Assembly (NCBI GenBank): GCA_958448555.1 | Contig: CAUDEL010000008.1 | Location: forward strand, 8,737 to 72,736 | DNA: 64,000 nt | Direction: 5' to 3' | DNA from: Limiplasma sp958448555 | GTDB lineage: Bacteria; Bacillota; Clostridia; Christensenellales; Aristaeellaceae | Shown: positions 8,398-16,449 of the stretch, piece by piece | Position numbering within the stretch: position 1 is the stretch's first letter | Layout of the letters: the number at the start of each line of letters is the position of its first letter | Position numbers and translations under genes: made by a program | Notes under the pieces: model-generated | Seen by the model: only the letters and a program-made list of their open reading frames with translations | Databases searched by the model: none | What the model was told of the DNA's origin: nothing

Positions 8398-9468
8398 GTG
8401 TACATCGAAAAGCGCTATATTAAAAAAATTGCCAAGGTTTTTGAGGGCTTGTCCATTCCCCTGCGTCTGGTGGACGCCGCAGGCATGTGCCTGGTTCCCG
8501 AGGACGGCGAGTCCGTCCCTCCGCCTTCCAATGCGCTGACCCAGGGGCTGAACTACCATATCGGCCAGCGCTTCTACCGCGTTTTGGACGTGCATCCCCC
8601 GCTGTACCTTGTGGCGCCAGACGGCGCGCCGGGCGCGGAGGACGTGCTGTGCGTGGCGGATGCGATGATGATGAGCCTGCTCAAAAGCAGCCTCTCCATC
8701 GCCAGCCATACCGACGTATACCGCCGCGTGCTCAAGCAGGAGCTGACGGGCTCCGATCTCATCTCCCGCGCCGGGGAGCACCAGATCCCTCTGGAGATGG
8801 AGCGCTGCGTGGTGCTGTTCCAGATCGAGCAGACGGAAAAATCCAGCGCGTTCAGCCTTTTGGGCGAGCTGGTACCGCTGGGTGAAGGCGACGTGCTGGT
8901 GGAGATGAACCGGCACCTGGTGGCGCTCATCAAGGACATGGACGGCATCGACGGCATGGACGACCTGTACCAGTTTGCCCGGGCCGTGCAGGAGACGCTG
9001 ATGGAGGAGGCGGTTCAGACCGCAAGCGTGGGCATCGGCGAGGAGAAGCATACCCTGGCCCAGCTTGGGGAAAGCTATGCCGAGGCGAAGCGCGCCATGG
9101 AGGTGGGGGCCATCTTCCACCCCGGCGAGTCCATCCACGTGTTCCGAAAGCTGATGCTCGAGCGCTTCCTGATGAATGTCCCGCGGGAGGAGAGCACGCT
9201 CTACCACGGCCTGCTGTTCAACCGAAAGACGGCCAAGCTCTTTAACGAGGAGATGCTGCAGACCATCGAGATGTTCTTCCGCAAGGACCTCAACCTCTCC
9301 GACACGGCCCGTCAGCTCTTCATCCACCGAAACACCCTGGTCTACCGGCTGGACAAGGTGCAGCGGCAAACCGGCCTGGATCTTCGGCACTTTGACGACG
9401 CGGTGACCTTCAAGATTCTTTATGAGCTCAAAAAGTGCGGTCAGGAGAAGCCCCGGCAGATCTACTGA
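8398..9468 (+). CDS. PucR/CdaR-family transcriptional regulator
   Basis: The 356-residue protein ends in the PucR-type helix-turn-helix, DLNLSDTARQLFIHRNTLVYRLDKV (residues about 297-321, written here as a family motif), followed by LDLRHFDDAVTFKILYEL. The middle has the GGDEF-like CdaR region (SVGIGEEKHTLAQLGESYAEA). The N-terminus (about 100 residues) is a probable sensory domain with no recognisable ligand motif. The start is GTG at 8398 after GGAG. Homologs regulate sugar-diacid, purine or amino-acid use; the target here is unknown. The S41 protease gene follows five bases later and may be cotranscribed. Confidence 0.85.
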   Translation: MYIEKRYIKKIAKVFEGLSIPLRLVDAAGMCLVPEDGESVPPPSNALTQGLNYHIGQRFYRVLDVHPPLYLVAPDGAPGAEDVLCVADAMMMSLLKSSLSIASHTDVYRRVLKQELTGSDLISRAGEHQIPLEMERCVVLFQIEQTEKSSAFSLLGELVPLGEGDVLVEMNRHLVALIKDMDGIDGMDDLYQFARAVQETLMEEAVQTASVGIGEEKHTLAQLGESYAEAKRAMEVGAIFHPGESIHVFRKLMLERFLMNVPREESTLYHGLLFNRKTAKLFNEEMLQTIEMFFRKDLNLSDTARQLFIHRNTLVYRLDKVQRQTGLDLRHFDDAVTFKILYELKKCGQEKPRQIY

Positions 9469-9473
9469 CAGCC

Positions 9474-10727
9474 ATGAAACGAGGCGGTAAACCAGTGAAA
9501 CACCCTTCCCAGAAACGCTTTAGGCTCATGTGTCTGGCGCTGATGGTATCTTTGATGCTCACGGGCTGCGCCCTTTTGCCCACCACGGTCAGCGACGCGG
9601 TGCTGGGCACGGACGACACCGTGACCATCAGCCGCTCGGAGTATGAGCGCCTGCAGCGCTACGCGGAGCTGGACGAGATCTGGCAGATCGTGGAAACCTA
9701 CTACTATCAGGAGCCAGACGAGGAGTCCATGCTCGACGGGGCGGAGATGGGCCTGCTCTACGGGCTTGGCGATCCGTACACCTATTACTATACGCCCGAA
9801 CAGTACGCGCAGCTCTGGGCGGATGACGAGGGCGAATACGCCGGCATCGGCATCCAGATCATGGGCGACTATATCACGGGGCTTTGCACCATCAGCCGCG
9901 TCTTTCTGGACAGCCCCGCCTTGGACGCGGGTCTTCGCAAGGGCGATATTCTCACCCGCGTGGAGGACGTGGACGTGGTGGCCACCACGCTGCAGGACGC
10001 CGTCAACATCATGCGCGGCGAGCCCGGCACGCCCGTCAATGTCCAGGTGCAGCGCGGCGACCAGCTGCTGGACTTCGTGGTGGACCGCGCGGTGGTCCAT
10101 GTCAACTGGGTCAACAGCTGCATGCTGGAGGGGAACGTGGGCTATATCTCGCTCTATGAGTTCAGCGGGGATTGCAGCCCCTCCTTTGCCGTGCACCTGG
10201 ACAATCTGATGAACGAGGGGGCCAGGTCCCTCATCATCGACCTGCGCGACAACCCCGGCGGCTGGGTGGACGACGCGCAGAAGGTGGCGGACATGTTCCT
10301 TGCGGAAGGCAACGTAGCCTCCCTGGTCTATCGGGACGGCACCACGGAGCTGTACACCACCACCACCGACGGAAAGGAAAACCCCATCCCCCTGGTGGTG
10401 CTGGTCAACGAATACTCCGCCTCCGCCAGCGAGATTCTCGCCGGCGCCCTTCAGGACCGGGGCCGCGCCACCATCGTGGGCACGCAGACCTTTGGAAAGG
10501 GCGTGGTCCAGTATGTGTTGCCGGTGGGCACGCGCGGCGCGGGGATGCAGCTCACCGTGGCGCAGTACTACACCCCCAATGGCAACGAGGTCCATAAGGT
10601 GGGCATCACGCCGGACATTGAGGCAACGTTGCCCGAGGGCGACACCACCATGTACGACATCGGGGATCTCAGCGACGCCCAGCTGAAAAAAGCCCACGAA
10701 ATAGCGCTGAGCCTGACAGGCGACTGA
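9474..10727 (+). CDS. S41 carboxyl-terminal processing protease, lipoprotein
   Basis: A CtpA-type serine protease acting outside the membrane. It has a lipoprotein signal ending in LMLTGC, a PDZ domain at about residues 95-180 (YAGIGIQI ... SPALDAGLRKGDILTRVEDV) and the S41 catalytic region. The nucleophile Ser is in NEYSASASEILAGAL and the general-base Lys in TFGKGVVQY. The ATG at 9474 gives a slightly long n-region; GTG at 9495, 10 bases after GAGG, is an equally good start. The lipobox here contrasts with the solute-binding proteins of this window, which lack one. Confidence 0.92.
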   Translation: MKRGGKPVKHPSQKRFRLMCLALMVSLMLTGCALLPTTVSDAVLGTDDTVTISRSEYERLQRYAELDEIWQIVETYYYQEPDEESMLDGAEMGLLYGLGDPYTYYYTPEQYAQLWADDEGEYAGIGIQIMGDYITGLCTISRVFLDSPALDAGLRKGDILTRVEDVDVVATTLQDAVNIMRGEPGTPVNVQVQRGDQLLDFVVDRAVVHVNWVNSCMLEGNVGYISLYEFSGDCSPSFAVHLDNLMNEGARSLIIDLRDNPGGWVDDAQKVADMFLAEGNVASLVYRDGTTELYTTTTDGKENPIPLVVLVNEYSASASEILAGALQDRGRATIVGTQTFGKGVVQYVLPVGTRGAGMQLTVAQYYTPNGNEVHKVGITPDIEATLPEGDTTMYDIGDLSDAQLKKAHEIALSLTGD

Positions 10728-10751
10728 TTTTTGCCAAACGCGAAAAAAGGC

Positions 10752-10780
10752 TTTTCAATTTTTCCAGAAGCGTGTATACT
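10752..10780 (+). promoter_or_regulatory. Promoter of the TM1266/ABC importer operon
   Basis: TTTTCA at 10752-10757 and TATACT at 10775-10780 with a 17-base spacer. Transcription would start near 10787 and produce a leader of about 200 bases. Confidence 0.65.
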
Positions 10781-10903
10781 ATCTCTAACCACCCGGCAAA
10801 CCCAAGCGGCATCCGTGCGGCGGAGGCGGGCGGACAGATTCACTCCCGGTTGAGGGCGCGGGGGCAGGCTCCTTCGCCCAAGATGAGGAAGGAGGCCAGG
10901 GCT

Positions 10904-10933
10904 ATGCGCATCTGTCATCTCTTCACGCCGTAG
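10904..10933 (+). CDS. Possible leader peptide (9 codons)
   Basis: ATG at 10904 opens a short frame encoding MRICHLFTP and stopping at TAG 10931-10933. AAGGAGG lies eight bases upstream, within a hairpin stem. An in-frame ATG at 10883 would give 16 residues. The stop codon lies in the 5' arm of the terminator, so a terminating ribosome would block that hairpin. Translation is inferred from spacing only. Confidence 0.4.
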   Translation: MRICHLFTP

Positions 10934-10966
10934 GGCCGCGGAGGTTTCCGCGGGCCTGCGGTTTTT
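10928..10966 (+). terminator. Leader (attenuator) terminator
   Basis: CCGTAGGGCCGCGGA (10928-10942) pairs with TCCGCGGGCCTGCGG (10947-10961) with one wobble and one mismatch, and is followed by TTTTT. It lies before the TM1266-like gene, so it must be bypassed for operon expression. Confidence 0.8.
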
Positions 10967-10992
10967 CACATTCTAAAAAGGAGGCCGCCGCC

Positions 10993-11256
10993 ATGGCTGA
11001 CGAACGTCTGGGATTTGTGGGTATCGTGGTGGAAGACCGTTCCTCCGTGCGCGCGGTCAACGAGATCCTCTCCGGCTTTGCCCCCATCATCCGGGGGCGG
11101 ATGGGCGTGCCCGATCCGCAGAGCGGAGAGGCCGTCATCGGGCTTATCGTGCGCGGGACCAACGAGCAGCTCGGCGCATTGACCGGGCGGCTGGGCAACC
11201 TGCCGGGCGTGCGCGCAAAGAGCGCGCTGACCGCCCCACGCTGTGCACAAACATGA
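10993..11256 (+). CDS. TM1266-family putative iron-only hydrogenase system regulator
   Basis: The 87-residue protein begins MADERLGFVGIVVEDR and has the ferredoxin-like ACT/NikR-C type fold pattern of the TM1266 family (VNEILSGFAPIIRGRMGVP ... VIGLIVRGTNEQLGALTGRLGNLPGVRAKSAL, given by region). The family is named from its link to [FeFe]-hydrogenase genes; its biochemical role is not established. No hydrogenase gene is in the window. AAAAAGGAGG precedes the ATG. The stop is close to the solute-binding protein gene, so the gene heads the importer operon. Confidence 0.85.
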   Translation: MADERLGFVGIVVEDRSSVRAVNEILSGFAPIIRGRMGVPDPQSGEAVIGLIVRGTNEQLGALTGRLGNLPGVRAKSALTAPRCAQT

Positions 11257-11270
11257 AAGGAAGATACGAA

Positions 11271-12245
11271 ATGAAAAGGCTTTTAACGGCTCTTGTGGCT
11301 CTTCTCATGGCCACGCTTCTGGCGCTTGGACTGACCCTTGGCACCGCGGGTGCCGAACCTGCCGCCCGGGTTGCGGCCCTCAAAGGCCCCACGGCCATGG
11401 GCATGGTCAAGATGATGAGCGATGCTCCCGACGCTTATGACTTCACCATTGCCGCCGCCATCGACGAAATCACGCCGCGGCTGGTCAAGGACGAGTTTGA
11501 CATCGCCGCGGTCCCGGCCAACCTGGCCTCCGTGCTCTACAACAACACCGAGGGCGCGGTCAAGGTGCTGGCCGTCAATACCCTGGGCGTGCTCTACATC
11601 GTGGAAAACGGCGATACGGGCATCTCCAGCATCTCGGATCTCAAGGGCCGCACCCTCTATGCCAGCGGCAAGGGCGCCTCGCCCGAATACGCGCTGAACT
11701 ACCTGCTTTCGCAAAACGGCCTGGACCCCGAAAAGGACGTCACCGTGGAGTATAAGTCCGAGCACGCGGAATGTCTCGCCTCCCTGCTGGCCAATGAGGG
11801 CTCCGTGGCGCTTTTGCCTCAGCCCTTTGTGACCACCGCGCAGATGAAGCAGCCCTCCATTCGTGTCGCGCTGGACCTTAACGACGAGTGGGCCAAGATT
11901 CAGCAGGGCAACGAGTCGCCCAGCATGCTCATCACCGGCGTGGTGGTGGCGCGCACCGCCTTCATCGGCGAAAATCCCGAGGCCGTAAGCGCCTTCATGG
12001 ACGCCTACGCGCAGTCCGTGGCCTACGCCAACGAGCATGTGGAGGAGACCGCCGCCCTGATCGGTCAGTATGATATCGTTCCCGAGGCGGTGGCCAGGGC
12101 CGCCCTGCCCCAGTGCGCCATCGTCTATATCGACGGCGCGGAGATGAAGCAGGCGCTCTCGGGCTACCTCCAGGTGCTCTTTGACCAGGATCCCGCCTCC
12201 GTGGGCGGCGCCATGCCGGATGAAGCCTTCTACTACCAGCGCTAA
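11271..12245 (+). CDS. ABC importer solute-binding protein, NitT/TauT-like
   Basis: The 324-residue exported protein has a signal peptide (MKRLLTALVALLMATLLALG ... GTAGA) without a lipobox cysteine, then a periplasmic-binding-protein type II fold. The motif DIAAVPANLASVLYNNT is typical of the SsuA/ThiY/TauA-like COG0715 group. The ligand is not evident; members bind sulfonates, nitrate or pyrimidine precursors. The ATG at 11271 is chosen because of AAAGGAAG eight bases upstream and the signal peptide; ATG 11253 overlaps the previous stop. The lack of a lipid anchor in a Gram-positive importer is odd. Confidence 0.85.
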   Translation: MKRLLTALVALLMATLLALGLTLGTAGAEPAARVAALKGPTAMGMVKMMSDAPDAYDFTIAAAIDEITPRLVKDEFDIAAVPANLASVLYNNTEGAVKVLAVNTLGVLYIVENGDTGISSISDLKGRTLYASGKGASPEYALNYLLSQNGLDPEKDVTVEYKSEHAECLASLLANEGSVALLPQPFVTTAQMKQPSIRVALDLNDEWAKIQQGNESPSMLITGVVVARTAFIGENPEAVSAFMDAYAQSVAYANEHVEETAALIGQYDIVPEAVARAALPQCAIVYIDGAEMKQALSGYLQVLFDQDPASVGGAMPDEAFYYQR

Positions 12246-12993
12246 GCCGCGCATGCCCCTCTGGGCGGTCCTGGTCTGGCTCGCCGTGTGGCAGCTCGCC
12301 GCCTGGTGGGTCGATGCCCCCATTTTGCTCGCCTCTCCCGTCGCGGCCCTCAAACGCCTGTCTCAACTGGCGTTTGAGGCCGCGTTTTGGCGCGCCGTGG
12401 GGTTCTCCCTGGGGCGTATCCTGCTGGGCTTTGCCCTGAGCGCGCTGCTGGGCGTGCTGCTGGCCGCCGCGGCCTACCGGCTGCGGCGCGTGCGCGAGCT
12501 GCTCATGCCGCTGGTGGCGGCGGTCAAGGCGGTGCCCGTGGCCTCCTTTGTCATCCTCGTCCTGCTGTGGGTTTCCAGCCGGGACCTGAGCGTGGTCATC
12601 AGTCTGCTTATCGGCTTCCCGGTGGTCTATGCCAACGCGCTCGCGGGGCTGGACAGCACGGACCCCGGCCTCATCGAGATGGCGCGCGTCTTTCGCGTCC
12701 CCTTTCGCCGCCAGCTCGGGACCGTCTATCTCTCCCAGCTCGCGCCGTTTCTGCGCTCCGGCCTCAGCCTCGCCATCGGCCTGTGCTGGAAAAGCGGCGT
12801 GGCGGCCGAGGTAATCGGAATCCCGGCCGGCTCCATCGGTGAGAAGCTCTATAAAGCCAAGGTCTATCTGGAAACCCCCGACCTGTTCTGCTGGACGGTG
12901 GTGGTGGTGGCGCTGAGCATCGGCTGTGAAAAGCTGCTGGCGCTTCTGATGGACGCGGTCGAAAGGAGGGCGTGGGGATGCTGGAAGCCGTAA
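12220..12993 (+). CDS. ABC importer permease, NitT/TauT-like
   Basis: About 257 residues with six or so membrane helices and the permease EAA-type loop in GLDSTDPGLIEMARVFRVPFRRQLG, which contacts the ATPase. It belongs to the SsuC/TauC group. The start is uncertain: ATG 12220 overlaps the previous gene by 26 bases, while ATG 12253 begins just after its stop with no clear ribosome site. Both ends overlap neighbouring importer genes. Confidence 0.85.
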   Translation: MKPSTTSAKPRMPLWAVLVWLAVWQLAAWWVDAPILLASPVAALKRLSQLAFEAAFWRAVGFSLGRILLGFALSALLGVLLAAAAYRLRRVRELLMPLVAAVKAVPVASFVILVLLWVSSRDLSVVISLLIGFPVVYANALAGLDSTDPGLIEMARVFRVPFRRQLGTVYLSQLAPFLRSGLSLAIGLCWKSGVAAEVIGIPAGSIGEKLYKAKVYLETPDLFCWTVVVVALSIGCEKLLALLMDAVERRAWGCWKP

Positions 12994-13550
12994 ACGTGAG
13001 CAAGGCCTTTGACGGCCGGACCGTCATCCGTGATTTTTCGGCGCGCTTTCCCCCGGGCAGCCACACCTGCCTGATGGGCCCCTCCGGCTGCGGCAAGACG
13101 ACGCTGCTTCGCCTGCTCATGGGGCTGACCGCGCCTGACAGCGGGGAGATTCATATCCCCGCAGGCTCGCGTTTCAGCGCCGTCTTTCAGGAGGACCGGC
13201 TGCTGGAGCGCCTGACCGCCGCCGCCAACGTGCGGCTTGCGGCCCGCGTGTCCCCGGCCGAGGTCCATGCCCTGCTGGAGGAGATGGGGATTCCTGCCGA
13301 GAGCCTCTATCAGCCCGTGGGCGCTTTCAGCGGTGGCATGAAGCGCCGCGTGGCCCTGTGCCGGGCGCTGCTGGCCGATTACGACGCGCTGATGCTCGAC
13401 GAGCCCTACAAGGGGCTGGACGAGACGACGCGGGCGCAGGTGATGCGCCTGGTCGCGCAGCACACCCGTGGCCGCACGGTCGTGCTCGTGACGCATGACC
13501 CGGCGGAGGCCGCCGGCTATGAAACGATTCATCTCGCCCCGGCTATCTGA
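12978..13550 (+). CDS. ABC importer ATP-binding protein, NitT/TauT-like
   Basis: The 190-residue ATPase has Walker A GPSGCGKTT (about residues 35-43), signature FSGGMKRRVALCRALL, Walker B ALMLDEP and switch His in VTHDPAEA. It is shorter than the usual 240-260 residues because loops are trimmed, but all motifs are present. ATG 12978 is preferred over GTG 12972 because AAAGGAGGG ends seven bases before it. It overlaps the permease by 16 bases. It completes a three-part importer with the two genes upstream. Confidence 0.9.
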   Translation: MLEAVNVSKAFDGRTVIRDFSARFPPGSHTCLMGPSGCGKTTLLRLLMGLTAPDSGEIHIPAGSRFSAVFQEDRLLERLTAAANVRLAARVSPAEVHALLEEMGIPAESLYQPVGAFSGGMKRRVALCRALLADYDALMLDEPYKGLDETTRAQVMRLVAQHTRGRTVVLVTHDPAEAAGYETIHLAPAI

Positions 13551-13592
13551 GCGCAGGTGCGCCCCTCCCTTTCAGGACCTTCTCATCATAAA

Positions 13593-13630
13593 ACATCCCG
13601 CCAGCCTGCCGGCCGGCGGGACGTTTTTTT
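13593..13630 (+). terminator. Intrinsic terminator of the importer operon
   Basis: CCCGCC and GGCGGG arms with an inner GGC/GCC stem at about 13597-13620, followed by a seven-T run. It lies between convergent genes. Confidence 0.85.
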
Positions 13631-13640
13631 GTTTTCCTTC

Positions 13641-16238
13641 TCAGTAGACAGCCCGTTTGAGGGTCGCCTCCCATCCCAGGTCAATGGCCTTCTGATGCGA
13701 GGTGGCGTACGGCCCGATCTTCTCCACCTGCTCCTGCGTGCGCGGGAAGTGGATGCAAATGTGGCCGTCGAAGTTGTTATCCCGGATGTGATAGGTGTCG
13801 TGCGGCGTGTTGTGGGTAGAAGCCATGTACACGGTCCCGTCGCTGAGCACGACCCAGACCGCCTTGGGCGTCCAGGTGGTCTTGCCGCCGAAGGCCCGGT
13901 TCATGTTGGCGGTATCCGCAGCCGTGAGCGGCTCGGCGTCGGCGTGCGCGCCCAGGCTGAACATGTTGACCTGCCAGCTGATGCCGGTGGTGAAGTCATA
14001 GATGGTCGCGTTGGGGAACAGGCGGCAGCGCGCCTTGACCTCGCTGTACCAGTTGGCGTAGCGCACCTGTGCGGCGCTGACGGTGGTCACCGTCGGCGCG
14101 CCCGGGGTAACGGTGGTGGTGTCGGAGGTTGTGGAATCCGTGCCCCCCGCAGTGATGGCGCTCGTGGAGTTGAGCTTGGCGAAGGTCTTGGTGCCGGCGA
14201 TGCCGTCGGCCGTCAGGCCGTTGGCCTTCTGGAAGGCGATGAGCGCCAGGCTGGTCTTGACCCCGAACTTGCCGTCCGCCTGGCCGTTTTCAAGATAGCC
14301 CAGCGTAATCAGGCGGTTTTGCATATCGCGCACCGCGTCGCTGACCGCGCCCACGCGCAGGGTTTCGGTGGTGCTGACGGTGTTGCTGACGACGTTGCTG
14401 GCATAGAGCCTGGCCGAGGTATCCGCGCCCACGACGCCGTCCGCGTCAAGCTGATTGGCTTTCTGGAAGGCGATGACCGCCGCCTTGGTGTCGCGGCCGA
14501 ACTTGCCGTCCGCGCTTCCCGCCAGATAGCCCAGGGCGATCAAACGGTTTTGAAGCGTTGTCACCTCCGCGCCCTCGCTGCCGTAGCGAAGGGTGCTGAC
14601 CAGCGCGCTGGAGGAATCGGTGGTGATGTTGGCGTTTCCGCGGATGGCGGAATCGCTGTAGAGGGCGGTCTGCGTCTCGTAGCCGGCCTTGCCGTCCACC
14701 TTGAGGCCATTGGCGCTCTGGAAGGCACGCACGGCCTCGATATCGTCGGTCAGATACACGCCGTCAAGGCGCGAAGTGTAGTAGCCCAGCTCCTGCAGGC
14801 GGGCCTGCAACCTGCGCACCACCTCGCCCATGCTGCCCGCGCGGATGACGATGACGTTTTCGGGGGTAATGGGCGTCGTGGTGGGCGTGGGCGTGGAAAC
14901 GGGGATCGCGGTGGGCACCGCGTAGATGGCGTTCACGCCGTAGAGCACCGTGCGCGTGATGGGCCCCAGGATGCCGTCCTGCTCCAGGCTGCTCTTTTTC
15001 TGGAACGCCTTGACGGCCTCCGTGGTGGCAGTATTGTACACGCCGGTGATGTTGCCGGTATAATAGCCCAGGTCCTTGAGGCGCTGCTGGAGGAGCTTGA
15101 CCTCCTCGTCCTTGTCGCCGGGGCGCAGCGTCTTGGTGGGGGGCTTGGGGGTAGGCGTGGGCGAGGGCGTCACGATCACGGATGCGGCCATGGCCGTGGC
15201 GCCGTAAAGCACCTGCTGGTCCGCGGCGTTCATCTCGCCGTCCGCAACCAGGCCATGCTTGCCCTCAAAGAGCTTGATGGCCGCGACCGTGTTTTCGTCG
15301 CACACGCCGGTGATTTCGCCCTCATAGTAGCCCAGCTCCTTGAGCCGGGTTTGCAGCTTGGTCACAGGCTCGCCCTTGGACTTTTCCCGGATCACCGCGC
15401 CCGCTACCGGCGGAACCGTGCGCACATACTGGCGGTAGCCGCGGGTGTCCTTGGGGGTGTCCTCGTAGAGCTTGAGCTGGAGGTCCTGGCTGGCGATGCC
15501 GTCCTGGGTGAAGCCGTTGCGCTTTTGGAACACCTTGAGCGCGTCTTCGGTCTTGCTGCCGAACTTGCCGTCCACGTCCTCCTCTTCCATGTACCCAAGC
15601 TCCGCCAGCGCGGATTGCAGCGCGGTCACGGCCTCGCCCTCGCTGCCGTTTTTGAGCTCGGTGTACTTCTCCGCGCCGGGCTGGGGCGTGGGGGCGGGGA
15701 TGTTGGCCAGGTTGATGTGCGTATCCACACAGTAGCCGGTCTTGCCGTCGTACTTGACCTTGACAAAGCCGTTGCTGGTGCGGTCATACACCGTCACCAC
15801 GCTGCCGGCCGGAATGGTCAGAATGACCTCTCCGTCGGTCTTGGCCACCTTGCGCAGCTTCACGTAGTCGATGACCGTGGTATCGTAGGGATATTCGGAG
15901 ATGGCCGGCGGCGCCTGCATGCTCAGCGCCGGGTTGGGCGAGGGGTCGGGCGAGGGGTCGGTGCCGTCGATATACTTTTTCATCGCGTAGCCGGTCTTGC
16001 CGTCAAATTCCACACGATAAAAGCTGCCCGTGACGCCCAGAATGGTCACGGTATCGCCCTTCTGGATTTTTTTGAGAATGGTGGATGTGGTATTGGCGCG
16101 GCTGCGCATGTTCACATCGTCCATGCTGACGGTGTCATAAGGATACTTCGCCGCCAGCGCCGGCGAAATCACCGACAAAAACAGCGCCATGGCGCACACG
16201 GCGGCCAGCAGGCGCGCCCAACGGTTTCCGTGCCTCAT
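13641..16238 (-). CDS. Secreted SH3 / peptidoglycan-binding-repeat protein
   Basis: The 865-residue exported protein has a signal peptide, two bacterial SH3-like domains (about residues 35-90 and 115-175; YPYDTVSMDDVNMRS and YPYDTTVIDYVKLRK) and six PG_binding_1 repeats. Each repeat has the pattern V..LQ..L..LGYY.G...DG..G..T..A...FQ. Pro/Thr linkers separate some repeats. The last 150 residues form a distinct domain with THNTPHDTYHIRDNNFDGH and CIHFPRT, rich in His and one Cys. A cell-wall-binding role is likely; the end domain may be enzymatic but has no motif I can name with confidence. ATG 16238 is seven bases after GGAGGG. Confidence 0.85.
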   Translation of the reverse strand: MRHGNRWARLLAAVCAMALFLSVISPALAAKYPYDTVSMDDVNMRSRANTTSTILKKIQKGDTVTILGVTGSFYRVEFDGKTGYAMKKYIDGTDPSPDPSPNPALSMQAPPAISEYPYDTTVIDYVKLRKVAKTDGEVILTIPAGSVVTVYDRTSNGFVKVKYDGKTGYCVDTHINLANIPAPTPQPGAEKYTELKNGSEGEAVTALQSALAELGYMEEEDVDGKFGSKTEDALKVFQKRNGFTQDGIASQDLQLKLYEDTPKDTRGYRQYVRTVPPVAGAVIREKSKGEPVTKLQTRLKELGYYEGEITGVCDENTVAAIKLFEGKHGLVADGEMNAADQQVLYGATAMAASVIVTPSPTPTPKPPTKTLRPGDKDEEVKLLQQRLKDLGYYTGNITGVYNTATTEAVKAFQKKSSLEQDGILGPITRTVLYGVNAIYAVPTAIPVSTPTPTTTPITPENVIVIRAGSMGEVVRRLQARLQELGYYTSRLDGVYLTDDIEAVRAFQSANGLKVDGKAGYETQTALYSDSAIRGNANITTDSSSALVSTLRYGSEGAEVTTLQNRLIALGYLAGSADGKFGRDTKAAVIAFQKANQLDADGVVGADTSARLYASNVVSNTVSTTETLRVGAVSDAVRDMQNRLITLGYLENGQADGKFGVKTSLALIAFQKANGLTADGIAGTKTFAKLNSTSAITAGGTDSTTSDTTTVTPGAPTVTTVSAAQVRYANWYSEVKARCRLFPNATIYDFTTGISWQVNMFSLGAHADAEPLTAADTANMNRAFGGKTTWTPKAVWVVLSDGTVYMASTHNTPHDTYHIRDNNFDGHICIHFPRTQEQVEKIGPYATSHQKAIDLGWEATLKRAVY

Positions 16239-16372
16239 CTGCATGCCCTCCACAGGTTGAAATGGCTTGAGTGCCTTGTGTCCCAGCGTTTATTGTAGGT
16301 CAGTTTGTTAAATCTGTCAAGCATATCCTTCATATTTGCGTAACATTTTTGATTTTTCTTTCCTCCCTCGCG

Positions 16373-16401
16373 TTGACAAGGCCGGGGGTATCGGCTATCA
16401 T
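16373..16401 (+). promoter_or_regulatory. Sigma-A promoter of the capA-like gene
   Basis: A perfect TTGACA at 16373-16378 and TATCAT at 16396-16401 with a 17-base spacer, 49 bases before the start codon. Confidence 0.8.
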
Positions 16402-16449
16402 AGAGAAATTCCAGGAGTACCCGAAAAAGACGCGGAGGTGCCTGCCTGC

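Larger units (their letters stand above)
10783..10966 (+). promoter_or_regulatory. Structured leader RNA ending in an intrinsic terminator (attenuator or riboswitch)
   Basis: About 180 bases of leader show three nested structures. A 7-bp stem pairs GACAGAT (10833-10839) with ATCTGTC (10910-10916). Inside it GGCTCCTTC (10867-10875) pairs with GAAGGAGGCC (10888-10897), hiding an AAGGAGG ribosome site. A terminator follows at 10928-10966. The layout is that of a cis-regulatory RNA controlling the TM1266-like gene and ABC importer. The segment CACTCCCGGTTGAGGG plus a GAGGAAGGAGGC arm faintly recalls the Moco/Tuco RNA family, but I cannot assign a class. It does not match TPP, cobalamin, SAM-I, FMN or T-box consensus features. 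Confidence 0.7.

Noticed and set aside
10783..10925. Leader as a c-di-GMP-I or TPP riboswitch
   Set aside because: GGCAAACC at the start is the only c-di-GMP-like element and the rest of that aptamer is missing; the TPP CTGAGA and CCTGAT boxes are absent.
13557..16298. Long plus-strand open frame of 913 codons opposite the SH3/PGB gene
   Set aside because: It mirrors the real minus-strand gene; the codon pattern gives Gly/Ala/His/Val-rich junk with no domain, while the minus strand has signal peptide and repeats.
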